The notes below the pieces were generated by a model, which did no database searches, was not told the origin of the DNA, and saw only the letters and a list, made by a program, of their open reading frames with translations. Both the position numbers and the translations under genes were made by a program. A DNA stretch of 64,000 nucleotides. It comes from Trichuris trichiura (lineage: Eukaryota; Nematoda; Enoplea; Trichinellida; Trichuridae). Below are positions 25,601-37,100 of the stretch, piece after piece. The stretch spans positions 992,001 to 1,056,000 of the forward strand of contig JBAJFE010000014.1 of the NCBI GenBank assembly GCA_037903355.1, written 5' to 3'. Numbering within the stretch: the stretch's first letter is position 1; every line of letters begins with the position of its first letter.

Positions 25601-28260
25601 ACCAGTGCTTCATTCCTGAAGCGAAGAAATACTTGGAAAGCAAGGGGATGGCTTTCAAGGTCCTCCTCGTAATTGATAATGCTCCTGGTCACCCGCAATC
25701 CCTTTGCTTTGCTAATGAGAACGTCGAGGTAAAATTCTTGCCCGCTAACTCGACATCACTACTACAGCCACTGGATCAGGGCGTCATAAGATGCGTTAAG
25801 GCTACTTATACTCATCTCGTATTTGGGAAGCTTCGTGATACCCTCCATGCTAATCCTGATTGCGATCTAACCAGCCTGTGGAAACGTTTCTCAATTGCAG
25901 ACGCTATCTTCCACATTGTGGAGGCAGTACACGGGATAAAACCTAGAACAGTCAGCGGTTGCTGGAAGCGGTTGTGGAGAGACGCAGTCAGTAAATGCGA
26001 CGACTTAGGTGCTATCGATGAGGAAGTCATGGACATAGTGAATATTGTCAAAGATTTGGGAGGGGAGGGTTTCTCTGACATGATAGAAGATGATATCAGG
26101 GAGCACATAGAAGATTGTGGAGAACCGTTCACCAACGAGGAACTCGAGGAACTGAGGCAATCACCTAAGGGCAGTGACGACGACGACGACGGCGTCATGG
26201 AAGATAAAGAAGCTCAAACACCCTCGGATTCGACGCTGCAAAAGCTTGCCAGTATTTTCCAGCAAGCGCAGGTCCTGAAGGATATGATTGTTGAATACGA
26301 TCCGTCCATGGAACGTGGCATTATGCTTACACGAGGAATAACAGTTACGTTGAAGCCGCTGCAAGATTTATTCGATGAAGCGAAGAAAAGGCAGATACAG
26401 CTCCCTATAACAATGTTTTTAAATAAAGCTCCAGCAGCTGGGAAGTCTAACACTTTAAGGCGAGAGGCTCTGCAACCAACAAGTTCAAGAAACCGTAAAA
26501 CCGGCCGTTCTTCTGGGAATTTGCGCGCACCTACAGAAAGTGCGTAAATTGATTCGTGATGCCCCAAACGTTTCTGTCGTAGACGTTTTGTTCTATGTAG
26601 ATGGGTTCTGTGTGGTGTTCACTATTCCTGCTTAAATACGTGTATGTATTTTTTATTTCCCCTGCTCTGTACCTGTTATGCGCACCAGTACATCGTTTAG
26701 CTCATTAAAGCAAGGTGTTTCCAAGGCGTTTAAGAAAAGAGCATTTTACTTTTACGCTTTCTTCTATCTAACATCCTGGACTCTGATGCCTAACCCCATT
26801 GGACAAGCGCAGTCTCTTTGATGTCATTATCTCGTAGCTAGATTCCGTAGTACCAAGCTTCAAAGGATCACTAGGTATGATGATAATCGTTCCGGAAGGA
26901 ATTCAAGGGGACAGGACGAAATACGCAGCTAGAATACAAGCTATTTAGCCCTTTTTCATAGGGTACCCTATATAACGCGAAATTCGTTTTACGCGGTAAA
27001 ATTCTCAAAATTTTGGACGAATTGTTCGCGTATAACGAGGGCCACCTGTAATTCATACAACAAAATTTTGAGGAACCCAATCACTTTGGAAGGATTACAT
27101 CGAAATAACGTACAGAGAATGACATGTCTGCTGCTTTTACAACTGCTCTTGACATTCCCTCTCAAAGCAACAAAGACTACGCATCCGCCTTTCAAATCCG
27201 TATTTATTTTACTGCTCTGCAAACTATCTTGGCGATAGGCATCATTAAGCATTTTTGATTTAAAAAACTAACATTAGCGCACAGAACCCGAAGCATGTTT
27301 TCTCTTCTCCAATTCCATTAGGTTGTTCTATTTTCAACGCGCACATGGTCAAGCTGATGCTTTCCAGTCCTCAAACAATTCGGTTCGTACTAGGTTTACC
27401 GTACGTATTGCCTCAGTATTAGAAGGAGAACCTGAGAATCATTCAACTGCTTATCTGCTAAATCAAAAGGTAGTTACCAAAGCTAGGAACTTGAATTCAG
27501 CTACAACTAAAGACTGCAACATGCTTGTTAAGGGCCCCGTAAAGGTAAAACATATAACGGTTCTTAGAAAGCGGATAAATTACCATTTGACCCCGAAAAC
27601 GAAAGTGAACATACAAAAGACTGTCGTAATTAAACGTATTCGAGCAGGTGGCCTCATTTAAATTAAAAAAATCTATTTATCATTCGGTTAGCAAGTCCAG
27701 AATGTAGTTAATTTTTAGAAATAAAAGGCAGTTTTACAGGAGATATTTAGCCTCGGTGGAACCATCCAAACTAAAGAAAATAAACTGCGAGCAACTTTAA
27801 AAAATTAAACGCGGTTTAGCGAGACAGCAAAGAAGGAAAAATGAGCCTTGAAAACTTTCGTTCATGAAATTTCGAATGGAAGTGGAAAAGAAACGTTACG
27901 TTGTATGAAAATAACGACTGCCGAAAACTAACCTGCCTTGGTAGTTCAGACAGGTGCTCCGACTTCAAGCAGTAATCGTTCATAGCGCGTACAGCCCCGA
28001 TCAAATGAACGTGACCAGACTTTCGAACGGGCAACTTCTGCGATACACGTACCGTTACTTTCCTGGAAGAACAAGATGGTTTCGATAGAACTGCGATGGT
28101 TGCATCTATTCGCTCACTTGGCGTTCACTGGAAACTGCTCGGAAGATGAAGGATTTTGCTGCCCCGTCTTGAAAGCGCATGGTACAAGCTGAAATGCCTG
28201 CTGAACAAGCTGCGACCTTCTCCTGCCAAGCTGCAACGCATTACGACTGACGAAAGCCAT
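22688..28260 (-). CDS. SLC30A9: Mitochondrial zinc transporter SLC30A9 (ZnT-9)
   Basis: Cation-diffusion-facilitator family; SLC30A9 exports zinc from mitochondria. Ten exons in perfect phase, about 509 residues: 28260-28118, 28062-27933, 24296-23919, 23870-23815, 23761-23626, 23588-23534, 23480-23409, 23357-23147, 23083-23021, 22973-22688. The N-terminus MAFVSRNALQLGRRRSQLVQ is Arg-rich without acidic residues, as for a mitochondrial presequence. Then come the XPA-like helical region HLIGAVRAMNDYCLKSEHL and YLESDVKALAIRVHGSLEAL; the membrane domain with LFAEGIHSLADTVNQ (the family HxxxD zinc site), YGYSNARYVASLISGVGIF, VVFLEDLAAVVGLGIAAGCM, SLMIGGLLGAVASLII and LVGRSIPERE; and the cytosolic-type C-domain DIKATEMGAEKVRFKAEIDF and ENFMLTHGEQVVDRLGAEID. 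Intron 2 is 3.6 kb because it contains a Tigger transposon. Exon 8 uses the donor CCG/GTCGG, the only choice that keeps frame. Confidence 0.95.
24411..27048 (+). mobile_element. Tigger (Tc1/mariner, pogo group) DNA transposon, 2.6 kb, nearly complete
   Basis: Terminal inverted repeats CAGGTGGCCCTAGTTATACG at 24411 and, reverse-complemented, CAGGTGGCCCTCGTTATACG ending at 27048, both flanked by TA, the target duplication of this superfamily. It encodes a Tigger-type transposase on the plus strand, antisense to its host gene SLC30A9. Subterminal GCGAA/CGCG-rich motifs are shared by both ends. Confidence 0.93.
24759..26547 (+). pseudogene. Tigger transposase, one stop and one frameshift
   Basis: Cut-and-paste transposase. 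The N-terminal psq-type helix-turn-helix is EVLDLLKSGLSFTEVGRRIG, then a CENP-B-like HTH with KALSLYEHF and KRFTASKGWLAKYVKRFNLK. The catalytic core has FNCDETALFW (first Asp), LLVIDNAPGHP (second Asp) and SLLQPLDQGVI (third Asp region). The first frame stops at TAA 25317-25319 after KELVD, yet similarity continues without a gap (GYLPEQIFNCDETALFWKQM) and then shifts frame near 25385-25405 into APGFKPLKDRLTLVLCGNA. With only two lesions this is a young but inactive copy. The C-terminus has an acidic run (SDDDDDGVMED). Confidence 0.92.
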
Positions 28261-29066
28261 CACCGCACTCCTACAAACCCATTCTTAATTTCTGCAGCTC
28301 CCTGAAAAGAGAAGCAAGTTAGAAAGCAAAAAAAATTGATTAGAAAGTCGCTAGCAAACATCTCATTTGTCATTAACGTGACGAAAATCACTTTGTCAGA
28401 AAGAATCACGTAAATGTGGCAAAAATACGAGATCAGCTTTTTTCTTATGGTTTATATGACGAATTTCTTTCCGGCTAGTCGGTCTTGGATCAGACAAGCA
28501 AAGTCAAAAATGCAGTGGAACATCAATTCCTACTGTATAGCATTCAGGTACAGTTTGCAATACGTACACTTTTCTTCAGGTAAACTTCTTCGCGAACTTT
28601 TTCGGGAATGTTTTAATTTTCAGAATAATTTTCGCAACGTCATACGCTCTGCGAGCGATTTGACTAGCCAAACATTCGGCTAAACTGTTTAACAGTTGTT
28701 CGTGACAACCGGGAAAGTACATTATTTACAAATAACTGCTTAAGGTATGCTGAAACAACAACGTCGAAACAGCTGGCACAAAAGGCAGTTTAATGACGAT
28801 GAGTTGCGTCTAAGAGGGCAGTTTCACCTGCGGAAGAGCGCACCAAAGCAGCCGCAAACAGCAACAGAATGAAAAGTTGCAAACGACTCAGCCATTGTAT
28901 TAGACCATGGATAAAAACAGACGATCAACTTGCGTCCCAGAGTAAATATTGGTTGAGGACAGCTTACTTCGCAGTGAACAACAGTTCCTTATACAGAAAT
29001 AGATTGCTAGAAATCAACAAAAAATAGAAAATGTAATGACATTTTTGGCGGGTGCATTCGGCATCG

Positions 29067-29873
29067 TTATGTCAGCACAAATCTGCCCGGTAAACCGTCG
29101 TAACCGTTGAAGGAGCGGCGCTGCCAATCATTGTCTGGGAACTCCTTCCATACAATGCACACGTACTCGACTCCCGGTGATAACAGGAAAACCTTAAAAG
29201 TGAGGATTGAAGCTGGCGTATACGGGAAAAATTTCAACAAACAAACTTGTTGCAACTTCCAACCATCGGATATTGAGGCAATCATTTCGGCAAGTTCGCA
29301 TTTATAGCATTGCAGAAGTCGGTGAACGCGTTTCGTCTATAACCATTCCTCAAAGCAATTAAACAGGCGGGAAGAAGACTTGCCCTCGCCTTTGACCCTT
29401 CTCTGGAAGAAATGCGATCTCTGCATAGCTTTACGAGGCCAGGGAGGTTATAAAATTCGGCTTCCTCAAGAACGCCTCCAAACATTTTGATAAAAACGAT
29501 AACGTCAAGCGAGTTAGGCACCTTCTTCTGAAACATCCTTGTTAATGATCAACTTGCCATGTCGCAAGTAGTCCAGAACTGGCGCGAAATATTGAGGATT
29601 TCTATCGATTAGAAAGGCTCCATTTTCGTCCTAAACCCAAACGTTTAGTACAACGCTCAATAGTTCCGCGGAAGTTACCTTGTCAGATTGCAGACGGCCT
29701 TCACAAAGGCTGAAGAGAAAGGATTCGCGGTTGCGAGACAGCGTTTGCTTGGAAGTAACGAACGTTTGCCCTCCTACATTTAAGCTAACCCATCTAGAGC
29801 TTTCCTTCTCCAAAGGACTGTCGTCCTTATCCGTTACGCAGTCATTCAACCGCTTGTCCATTCTAAACGACAA
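29067..29873 (-). CDS. KCTD2/5/17-type BTB protein, Cul3 adaptor
   Basis: BTB/T1-domain adaptor for Cullin-3 ubiquitin ligases. Four exons, 29873-29679, 29630-29522, 29475-29384, 29336-29067, about 221 residues, similar in length to KCTD5. Motifs: [77 protein letters not shown], and the C-terminal [20 protein letters not shown] shared with KCTD2/5/17. The third intron (29383-29337, 47 bp) begins GC after AGG (AGG/GCAAGT) and is needed to keep frame. The last exon may contain another 54-bp intron after KLQQ (GTTTGT to TTTAAG), since that stretch is poorly conserved. The ATG at 29873 is used; a second in-frame ATG lies four codons downstream. Confidence 0.88.
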
Positions 29874-30747
29874 ATAAACTGAAGGAACGAAGGCGGACTA
29901 AAATGCACGCGAAAAGAAACGCCATTAACCGAATAATAAACGTAAATGACACAAGACTACGGCACACGTATAAAAATAAAACGTCAGCAAACCTTTAAAT
30001 GGGAAATCCGTTTTCGTCATGCTACGTGCGCCACAACAGTCAACGTTAGGGAATGTAATGAAATGGAATGCAATCCCAACCCTGATTACTGAGATAGTGG
30101 CAACACGCTGCAATTGAAGCGACCCAAGGTACACTACTTGAACGCGCTTGCACGTTTCTCGGCCGGCCGAGAATCGTACGGTAGAATAAAGTTAAAACGA
30201 TCAAAGAAGCTCGTCATTGAATAAAGCATATTCCAATAAGCTTTCGGACAGTTTTCATCAAAAGCTGCGTTTGCAATATGAGAAGAAACGAACCTGAAAA
30301 CGACCATATGGGAAGAACTCTAATTTATTGAAAGATGATACGACGACTTCATTGTAACCTGTTGCACACCTTTTTTGATGTTCTAATCGCCCAAGCGGTA
30401 GGTAACCCTAAAAGCGTACAATAACGCCATTCTGCCTTACACTCCTAACTTCGAAGTGTGCATTTTCAAGTACTGCTATAGTGAAGGTTAACACTGCGCA
30501 AATAAAATAAAGCTAAAAAAACATTCGGAAAATAGAATAACAGCATTATTTGAAGCGAATGCGGTCCATCCCTGCGCTACAATTTGTTTATACCTAATTT
30601 TCACTATTACCTATCGTATATCCCGACGGTGTAGGTACAGCGTTGGGGGAAAACAGGCGGTGAAAGTTCGGCAGGACAGGTTTTTCCTTTGTCTGGATGT
30701 TAAAACAATTGTGCCTGCGAAACTCGGTTTCGACTGGGTTAAAGAAA

Positions 30748-32156
30748 ATGCCAGTGAACTGGTCGGCTGTGCGGGACCTCCGGCTGACGACTGCGTTCGT
30801 CAAATCCTTTCTGCTTGTTTTTAACATCATAACTCTGGTACGTGACTTCGCAACCTGTTTTTGTTTCCGCTCTTTTAACGGAATATTTTTCAAACTCGTA
30901 GGCACTTGGCGTGGCGTCACTTGGCGTTGGAATTTGGCTTTATGTGGAAAAAACGGACTTCTCCGAATTAACGTCTCACGCCTTTGGCGCCTATAGCGCG
31001 GCAGCTCTTTTTGGCGCTGCAGGGGCGGCTATAATTGTTGTTGGCTTTATTGGCTGCTGCGGAACTTGGGTGGAAAATAGATGCCTTCTCATAATTGTGC
31101 GGTCGTTGCTTATCGTTGCACTTTGCTTAACTTCCTTTCTTCCCGTTTAGTACATAGTTCTGGTAATACTGCTCTTCATAACCGAACTGACGGCCTCTAT
31201 CTTAGCATTCATATATATAAATGAGGTAAGTACCAAAAGCCGGATTCTCAAAGGCATATAGCTTTACGTAGGTTACCGAAGCGGTTAGGCAAGAGTTGTA
31301 CAATCATCTGCAAAGCCCGTACGTAGCCGAGAGAGCCCGCGATACAAATGGCCTTAGGATAACCTGGAATAGTCTGCAGATAAAGGTCTGCTATTGCTTT
31401 GAAAGTTGGGTGAAAATATCTCATACCAAAAATTTGTAGTTCAAATGTTGTGGTGTGGAAGGCTACAGAGACTGGTTCAAGTCTGTTCATAATCCGCAGA
31501 ACAACTGGGTTCCTGACAGTTGCTGTGACCCGGGAAAGTTCCATCTCAACGGTAGCATGCAGAACTGCGGAAGAATGGGTAGACCTGAAATATGGTTTCA
31601 AGGGGTAAGTGATTGAACGAAACTTTCTAATTTTTATCCCAATGACAAAAAATGTTTGCAGGGATGCTATCAACCTTTCAGCAATTGGCTCCTTGAACAC
31701 ATGCATCTCGTCAGCATTATGGGAGTTGTACTTGCTTGTCTCCAAGTATGCGACGTTATAAATATGAAGTTAATTTTTCTTAAGAAGTTGCATTCTTTGC
31801 AGATATTTGGCCTAGTTGTTTCCTTATATTTTTATGGAAAGGTACTACTTTCGAAGCGAGGTTCATTGAGGACCGTTGGTTACAGGGTATGCAAAAGTTT
31901 CGAAAAGGAGTCGCTTGACGAATACTGAACACGCACGGAAAAAAGCAACCAAAGGCTTGTCGACCCTCCCCCCTATTGACAGATGCCTTTCTTGTGCATT
32001 CAACGATATCTAATCCCTCAGGGTGCATTTTACTTTGACGATGGAGTATCAGCGAACTGCTTCTTAGCCATTGATAGAGATGTGGTGACATTGCACAAGC
32101 ATCACGCAACTGTTCGTCTTGGATTGCACTTTCAGAGAAGAATGTCAATCACCTGA
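30748..32156 (+). CDS. Tetraspanin
   Basis: Four-pass membrane organiser protein. Eight exons all in phase 0: 30748-30837, 30902-31096, 31151-31225, 31272-31385, 31440-31604, 31662-31745, 31803-31886, 32022-32156, about 313 residues. TM1 contains FVKSFLLVFNIITLALGVAS; TM2 and the following loop are AAIIVVGFIGCCGTWVENR (conserved small-loop GCCG); TM3 is YIVLVILLFITELTASILA; the large extracellular loop has the diagnostic KCCGVEGY plus PDSCCD and a closing GC (FQGGCYQPF); TM4 is LVSIMGVVLACLQIFGLVVS. The cytosolic C-terminus of about 60 residues is longer than usual. The ATG at 30748 gives a typical short N-terminus; an in-frame upstream ATG at 30697 is less likely. Divergent from the KCTD gene across about 0.9 kb. 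Confidence 0.93.
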
Positions 32157-32222
32157 ACGTAACTCATCCGCAATGGAGTACTGCTTTGTTGTATCGTCTT
32201 TTTGTAAGCAGTTGATCTATAA

Positions 32223-32228
32223 AATAAA
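32223..32228 (+). terminator. Poly(A) signal of the tetraspanin gene
   Basis: AATAAA 67 bp after the tetraspanin stop. Confidence 0.6.
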
Positions 32229-34104
32229 TTTTAAGTAACTGTACAAAAAGAGCATATGTAAATTTTAAGAGTGCAACCTTCACGACAATGATGCACCAGT
32301 TGGTGTCGTAACCTATTTAAACAACTGCAACTGTAATGCGGGCGTACAATATCCAAAGCAAAAGCAGAAACGTTCGCGCTGGAGCAGACCTTAGTATTTT
32401 ATTTCGTAGTTGTCCTCCGTTATTTTTCCAGTAAGTGCTCATTCCTTCGCTGATAGGGCGTTTTTCTTGTTTAATTTCAAAAACCCGAAAGACAAGCAAT
32501 ACAAAGCCTTACGAAGCGCTGTAAAAATCTAACTTTGATAGCAGCAAAAATTTGGCCCGCTTCCATATGCATTTTTACGGTTTAATTCTTCCATCGAGCC
32601 AGGTTATTATTTGGGTAAACGTAGACAAAGCGGAAGTGAGGCAGGAGTTCAGTTCGATCGAGAAGAACAGGAAAAATACGCAAATACAGTAACACTAATT
32701 ATGTTCAGGTAGCTGGAATGAAGGTGCTGTCCTACAAGCATCACTTCCTTCAACAATAGTTCGAATATTGACTGACTTGCAAAAATTCGTTACAGTAATA
32801 CGTTTTTCCCTCCTGAAAATAAATGTAGTTTAACAAAAGATGCCAAAGACGAAGAGTTTCTTGGTCAGCGCTATCACGTGACATATACAAAGTGCTACAT
32901 AAACTTGAGAAAAAGTTAGGCTGCTATTGCGCAGCAACGCGTCTCACTAGTCCCATCGGGTCAAAGTTCGCTGACCTCGTCATTTTTTTCTATACCAGAC
33001 AATGGATTGACGTAACAAGTGAAGTCTCTAGCGTGTATTACATTAAAGTGTAGCCTGATATGATGGGGTAAGGTTTGTAACGGGTTTGGTGGTTGAACAA
33101 GAAATGTACATGGATTTTTCCCGTTTCTATTTTCCCGTAGAACGAGTCAAAAAGTAAAAATACTTTAATGTCCTTCAAAGGCACAAAACCAAACAAACGT
33201 CTGGTTTTTGTTTGGTTTTGTGCCTTTGAACGACATTAAAGTCTTTTTACTTTTTGACTCGTTTTATGGGCAAATAGAAACGGGAAAAATCCATGTACAT
33301 TTCTTGTTCAAAGTGTAGCCTGCAAAATCACTGTAAAACCAGTGAAGCTTCTATCACGTTTCCATGATGGCATCCATTATTCATGTTTGGGCTGTACACC
33401 TGGCCTGCTTCTCTTAAAGTCATTTTTTCGGACTTCTCTAACGGCGCAGATCTGCCATGTAGCTGTGAAGCATGCGAAATAAACAGTTTTTAATATATCG
33501 GTGGAATCGCTATTACGTTTGATTTTATAAACAAGTTGATTAAATTTATTGATGCACGAATCCTTGTTGAACATAAATAATCACGGAATGTCGAATGGGC
33601 CTATGCGCATTTTTAGCACCTGCATTTTGCTGCGGAGTACGGTAACAATTCGCTATGTTGAAGCTGGGGCAGTTGCGTAAAATAGCGGGTTGTTTACTTT
33701 TTCTTGTAAGCTACGTTTTCGCAGTAAGATTTTAAATTAATTATATTTTGAAACTGCTACTTCCGTGAACGTTTTAACGAATTTCACGTTTGCGTAGATT
33801 TTTTCACAGCGCTGTTACTTAATGAGCGTTTATTTGGGAGGCTCTCATTTACTTTTACCTTTGATACAACGCATGACCAGTAACTACAAGGCAACATTAT
33901 TTTTATTACGTCTGTTTATGAGATTGCATTCAAAATACTGAGCGGGTGTGGTCTAAGCTAAGTGTTGCTATTTGCAACCGTACTCTTCGCATGTTCTTTA
34001 CCCGCCTGATGCTGTGTCGCTTAAGAAACGCCTGTAGTAGAAGCTATACATGAGTCATTAGTTCTACTCTTTCTTTTAAACGTTTCTGAAAAATTCCAGG
34101 GAAC
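32229..34104. other. Intergenic gap with a hairpin element
   Basis: No exon recognised. Contains the 252-bp hairpin insertion at 33058-33309; otherwise AT-rich unique sequence up to the LOTUS-Tudor gene. Confidence 0.6.
33058..33309. mobile_element. Hairpin element, 13-bp target duplication, tail on left
   Basis: Arms of about 105 bp (outer sequence GAACAAGAAATGTACATGG at 33094 and its complement ending at 33309) fold into a long perfect hairpin. A single-copy tail (33058-33093) containing TTTGTAACGGGTTTGGTGG lies only on the left. Flanking direct repeat AAAGTGTAGCCTG at 33045-33057 and 33310-33322. The arms differ from the 19470 subfamily, but the reverse-complemented tail has the same ACCAnnCCCGTTAC character. 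Confidence 0.88.
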
Positions 34105-37100
34105 ATGGAAGAAAAACAGAACAAGGCTTTACCAGTGATGGTACATTCTGTGCTTCTTACTTTCAAGAATGGTGCCAAAGGTAGCGAATTTTTAATGGCG
34201 TACAAAGATTGCGCAGGGGGACAATTTCCCATGAGTGAAAATGGCTTTCACGACTTGCCCTCCTTAATGAGGGCAATGCCGGACGTTGTGGAAATTCGAA
34301 AGTAAGTAAAGCACGTCAACAGGACGGTAATGATAATGCACTTTTTATGGTGCATGCATTAAATATTCTTGCTTCGCAAACGGTTTCATTTTTCCTAATA
34401 AGGTGAAATCTGCTTATTGTAACTATGCACCGCCATTCACAAAACTTCCTTAAACATTCGTCGTAATCAAGTCTGCAACCGATGAAAGAAGGGTTTTCAC
34501 TTCCACTTTTCTCCTTTAATCGATTCGTTTTTGCTTTAATGATTGCTTTTTGAAATTTTTCCACATTTAACAGGTAATGTCAGCACGGTTAACTGCGTCG
34601 TGGTTTTACAATGCCAGTAACGCTCTAAGTGAAAGCTGCTTTATTGGCAAAGGCAAACTGATTCGTAGTTGGTCTTCTGATTCACGGGTTTGGCCTGTTT
34701 GATGTATCTGTAAGTAAACTTCAAAGTGCCCTACAAACGAATGGCTGAACAAATTGTTAGAGAAATTACAGAACAAAATCTACACCGTACGTTTCGGAAC
34801 TGCTCTTGTTCTGTAATTTCTCTAACAATTTGCTCATCCATTCGTTGGTAGGGCACTTTGAAGTTTACTTACAGATACATCAAACAGGCCAAACCCGTGA
34901 ATCAGAAGACCAACTTTGAAACAACCTAAGCCTGTTAAAAGACACCCAATCTTTCGAAAAGTAAGCTGACAGGTAAAACTTTTGGTACACATCTGTTCCA
35001 GCCATCAGCGTAACAGCTTTTGAAGCATAGGAAACAGTAAGGTGACTTCGTGTACCCACAGCATGGGTAGTTTAAAGAAGTTTGAAAGTTCGAGTTTATA
35101 CTGGGCGATTCCATTTAACTTGTTGTATTGATTTCTTGATATCCAAAGATGGTGAACCTACGACCTCTGGCTTTTTGAATGGCACTTGTCCGTACTTAAG
35201 GGAATGCCATGTTTTCCGTGACAGCAAGCGTTGTAAAGTATAAGTATCACTTTTTTTACTTTTTAGCTTCAAGTCTGATACTGCTGACGTAGTCGAACTG
35301 CATTAATGTTGTGTCTGCCTTGGGCCATATGCTCCAACTTAGACACAACATTAGTGCAACAAATGCGCGCCGATGATAAGGTCACACAAGTTTGAAAAGC
35401 TTTGTTTTCCAATCTATCCTTGCCAGTAGAGCAGCTTTCTTCGAAAGCGTCACTGGCATTGGTTAAACTGCGAACATGGCGTTAGGCGTTCTAACTCGAC
35501 CATAACCATGAGGACACCCGTTATTAATCCCATTTTCGGTGACGCTGCACTTATGGAGAAATTGAGCTTGTAGAACTCATGTCCATAACTTCAGAGGTTT
35601 TCGACCTTTGAAAATATTCCCTTGTGACTACGGCTGTTTTGCTCGAAATACGAATAAAATTAACATTGAACATATTCATTCATATACCGCAGGACCTCCG
35701 TATTCTTGGTGTACATTCTACTACCTTTAAAAAAAGCAGCTGCAGAATGTGTTTGTATTTTTGTTTGATTCAGCAATCGTTGCAAAACCAGCTCTAACGA
35801 CCAGCTGGATGGACGGCTGATTACTGAAAAACATACCAAAGCGAACAAACCGAGAATGCGGATCTTTTGGAACTCTAATCTTAAAACATTGTAAGCAAAT
35901 GTCTTTCTAAAAGAACTTACGGGCTGAAATTTCACTGTGGATGGGAATAATCAGTTATTGAAGGAATGCTAAAGCGCGGGCACTTTGAAAATGTAACTTT
36001 CGTAATGGCTACTGCGCAACTATTTTTTAACTAAAAAACGAAAGCTTATTTGATTACACCTTTGCAAGAAGCTTTCCGGACAGCTTTAGTCCGTTCGCCA
36101 GCTTAGGAGTGACCTGAATAGCTGCTCCAACAGAGTACTTGAATGAGCAGCGTTTTTCCGTAAATAATTTATGAAATTCATGTATCCGTTGTAGAAATTT
36201 ACGCTTTGGCTGAATTCCAATTTTAAGAGCAGCAGAACTGACGTTGCTTCTGCTCTTTATTGAAGTATTCGTAATCAAGCTTCTTCCTTTGCTCGAAAAT
36301 TAAGTAATTGCTTTCACGTACTCTATTGCACTTTCAGAAACGATTTTCTGCAAGTTCTTTTCTTACGTAATTTGTACGGACTTTTAGGAATAAACAAGGA
36401 GAAGAGTTGTACGTTGCAAAAACTCTGGAGTCAACTCGTTCGCTGCAGCAGTTGGTAGCTGGTCAGCGAGCAAAAGACGATTTTAAAAGGGCGGAATTCA
36501 AAACACGGTAAGCTCGCTTCACCTTCGTAGCACATGTTGAAGCGTCCATTTAAGCCAGTTGCCTGGGCCGTTACCACCGAAGCAGCCTACTGTTGACCCT
36601 AGATTAAGGGTCCATTTAAGCCAGTTGCCTGAACCGTTACCACCGAAGCAGCCTATTGTTGACCCCAGATTACTTCCACCAGCACGACCTGCTAGTGCGA
36701 AACCTATAGCAGGTATGAAGAAGAATTTTTTCTATGACTCGCTTTATTTGAAAATGTTAAATCGGTTTTATGGCTGAAATGTTTTGCTCTGTAATAGAGT
36801 ACTTATTACAAAACAAAACTTTCGGGACAAAGTCTGTCCTAGCCACGACAGTAAGACTTATGCGCAGGCTGTCTGCTTGAACAATTCCAAAAGACGATAC
36901 TGCTAGCATATTCGCGGTTTGCTTCCCGCGGAACAAAATATCGCAGCGTCCCCCAAGCGGTCGCAAAACAGTGAAAAGTTCAAATGCGTTCTCCAGTTTA
37001 GCCTGTTTCAGCTCCTTTCGTCTTCTGCATGCATTTTATCTGTGCGAAACACACGCGTCACTCTGTCGCTAGCGTTTGCGTGTTCGCACATTATTGCAGT

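Noticed and set aside
27323..27661. 112-codon plus-strand frame next to the Tigger element
   Set aside because: Inside SLC30A9 intron 2, antisense to the gene, with low-complexity Lys/Val content and no known motif; not supported as a gene.
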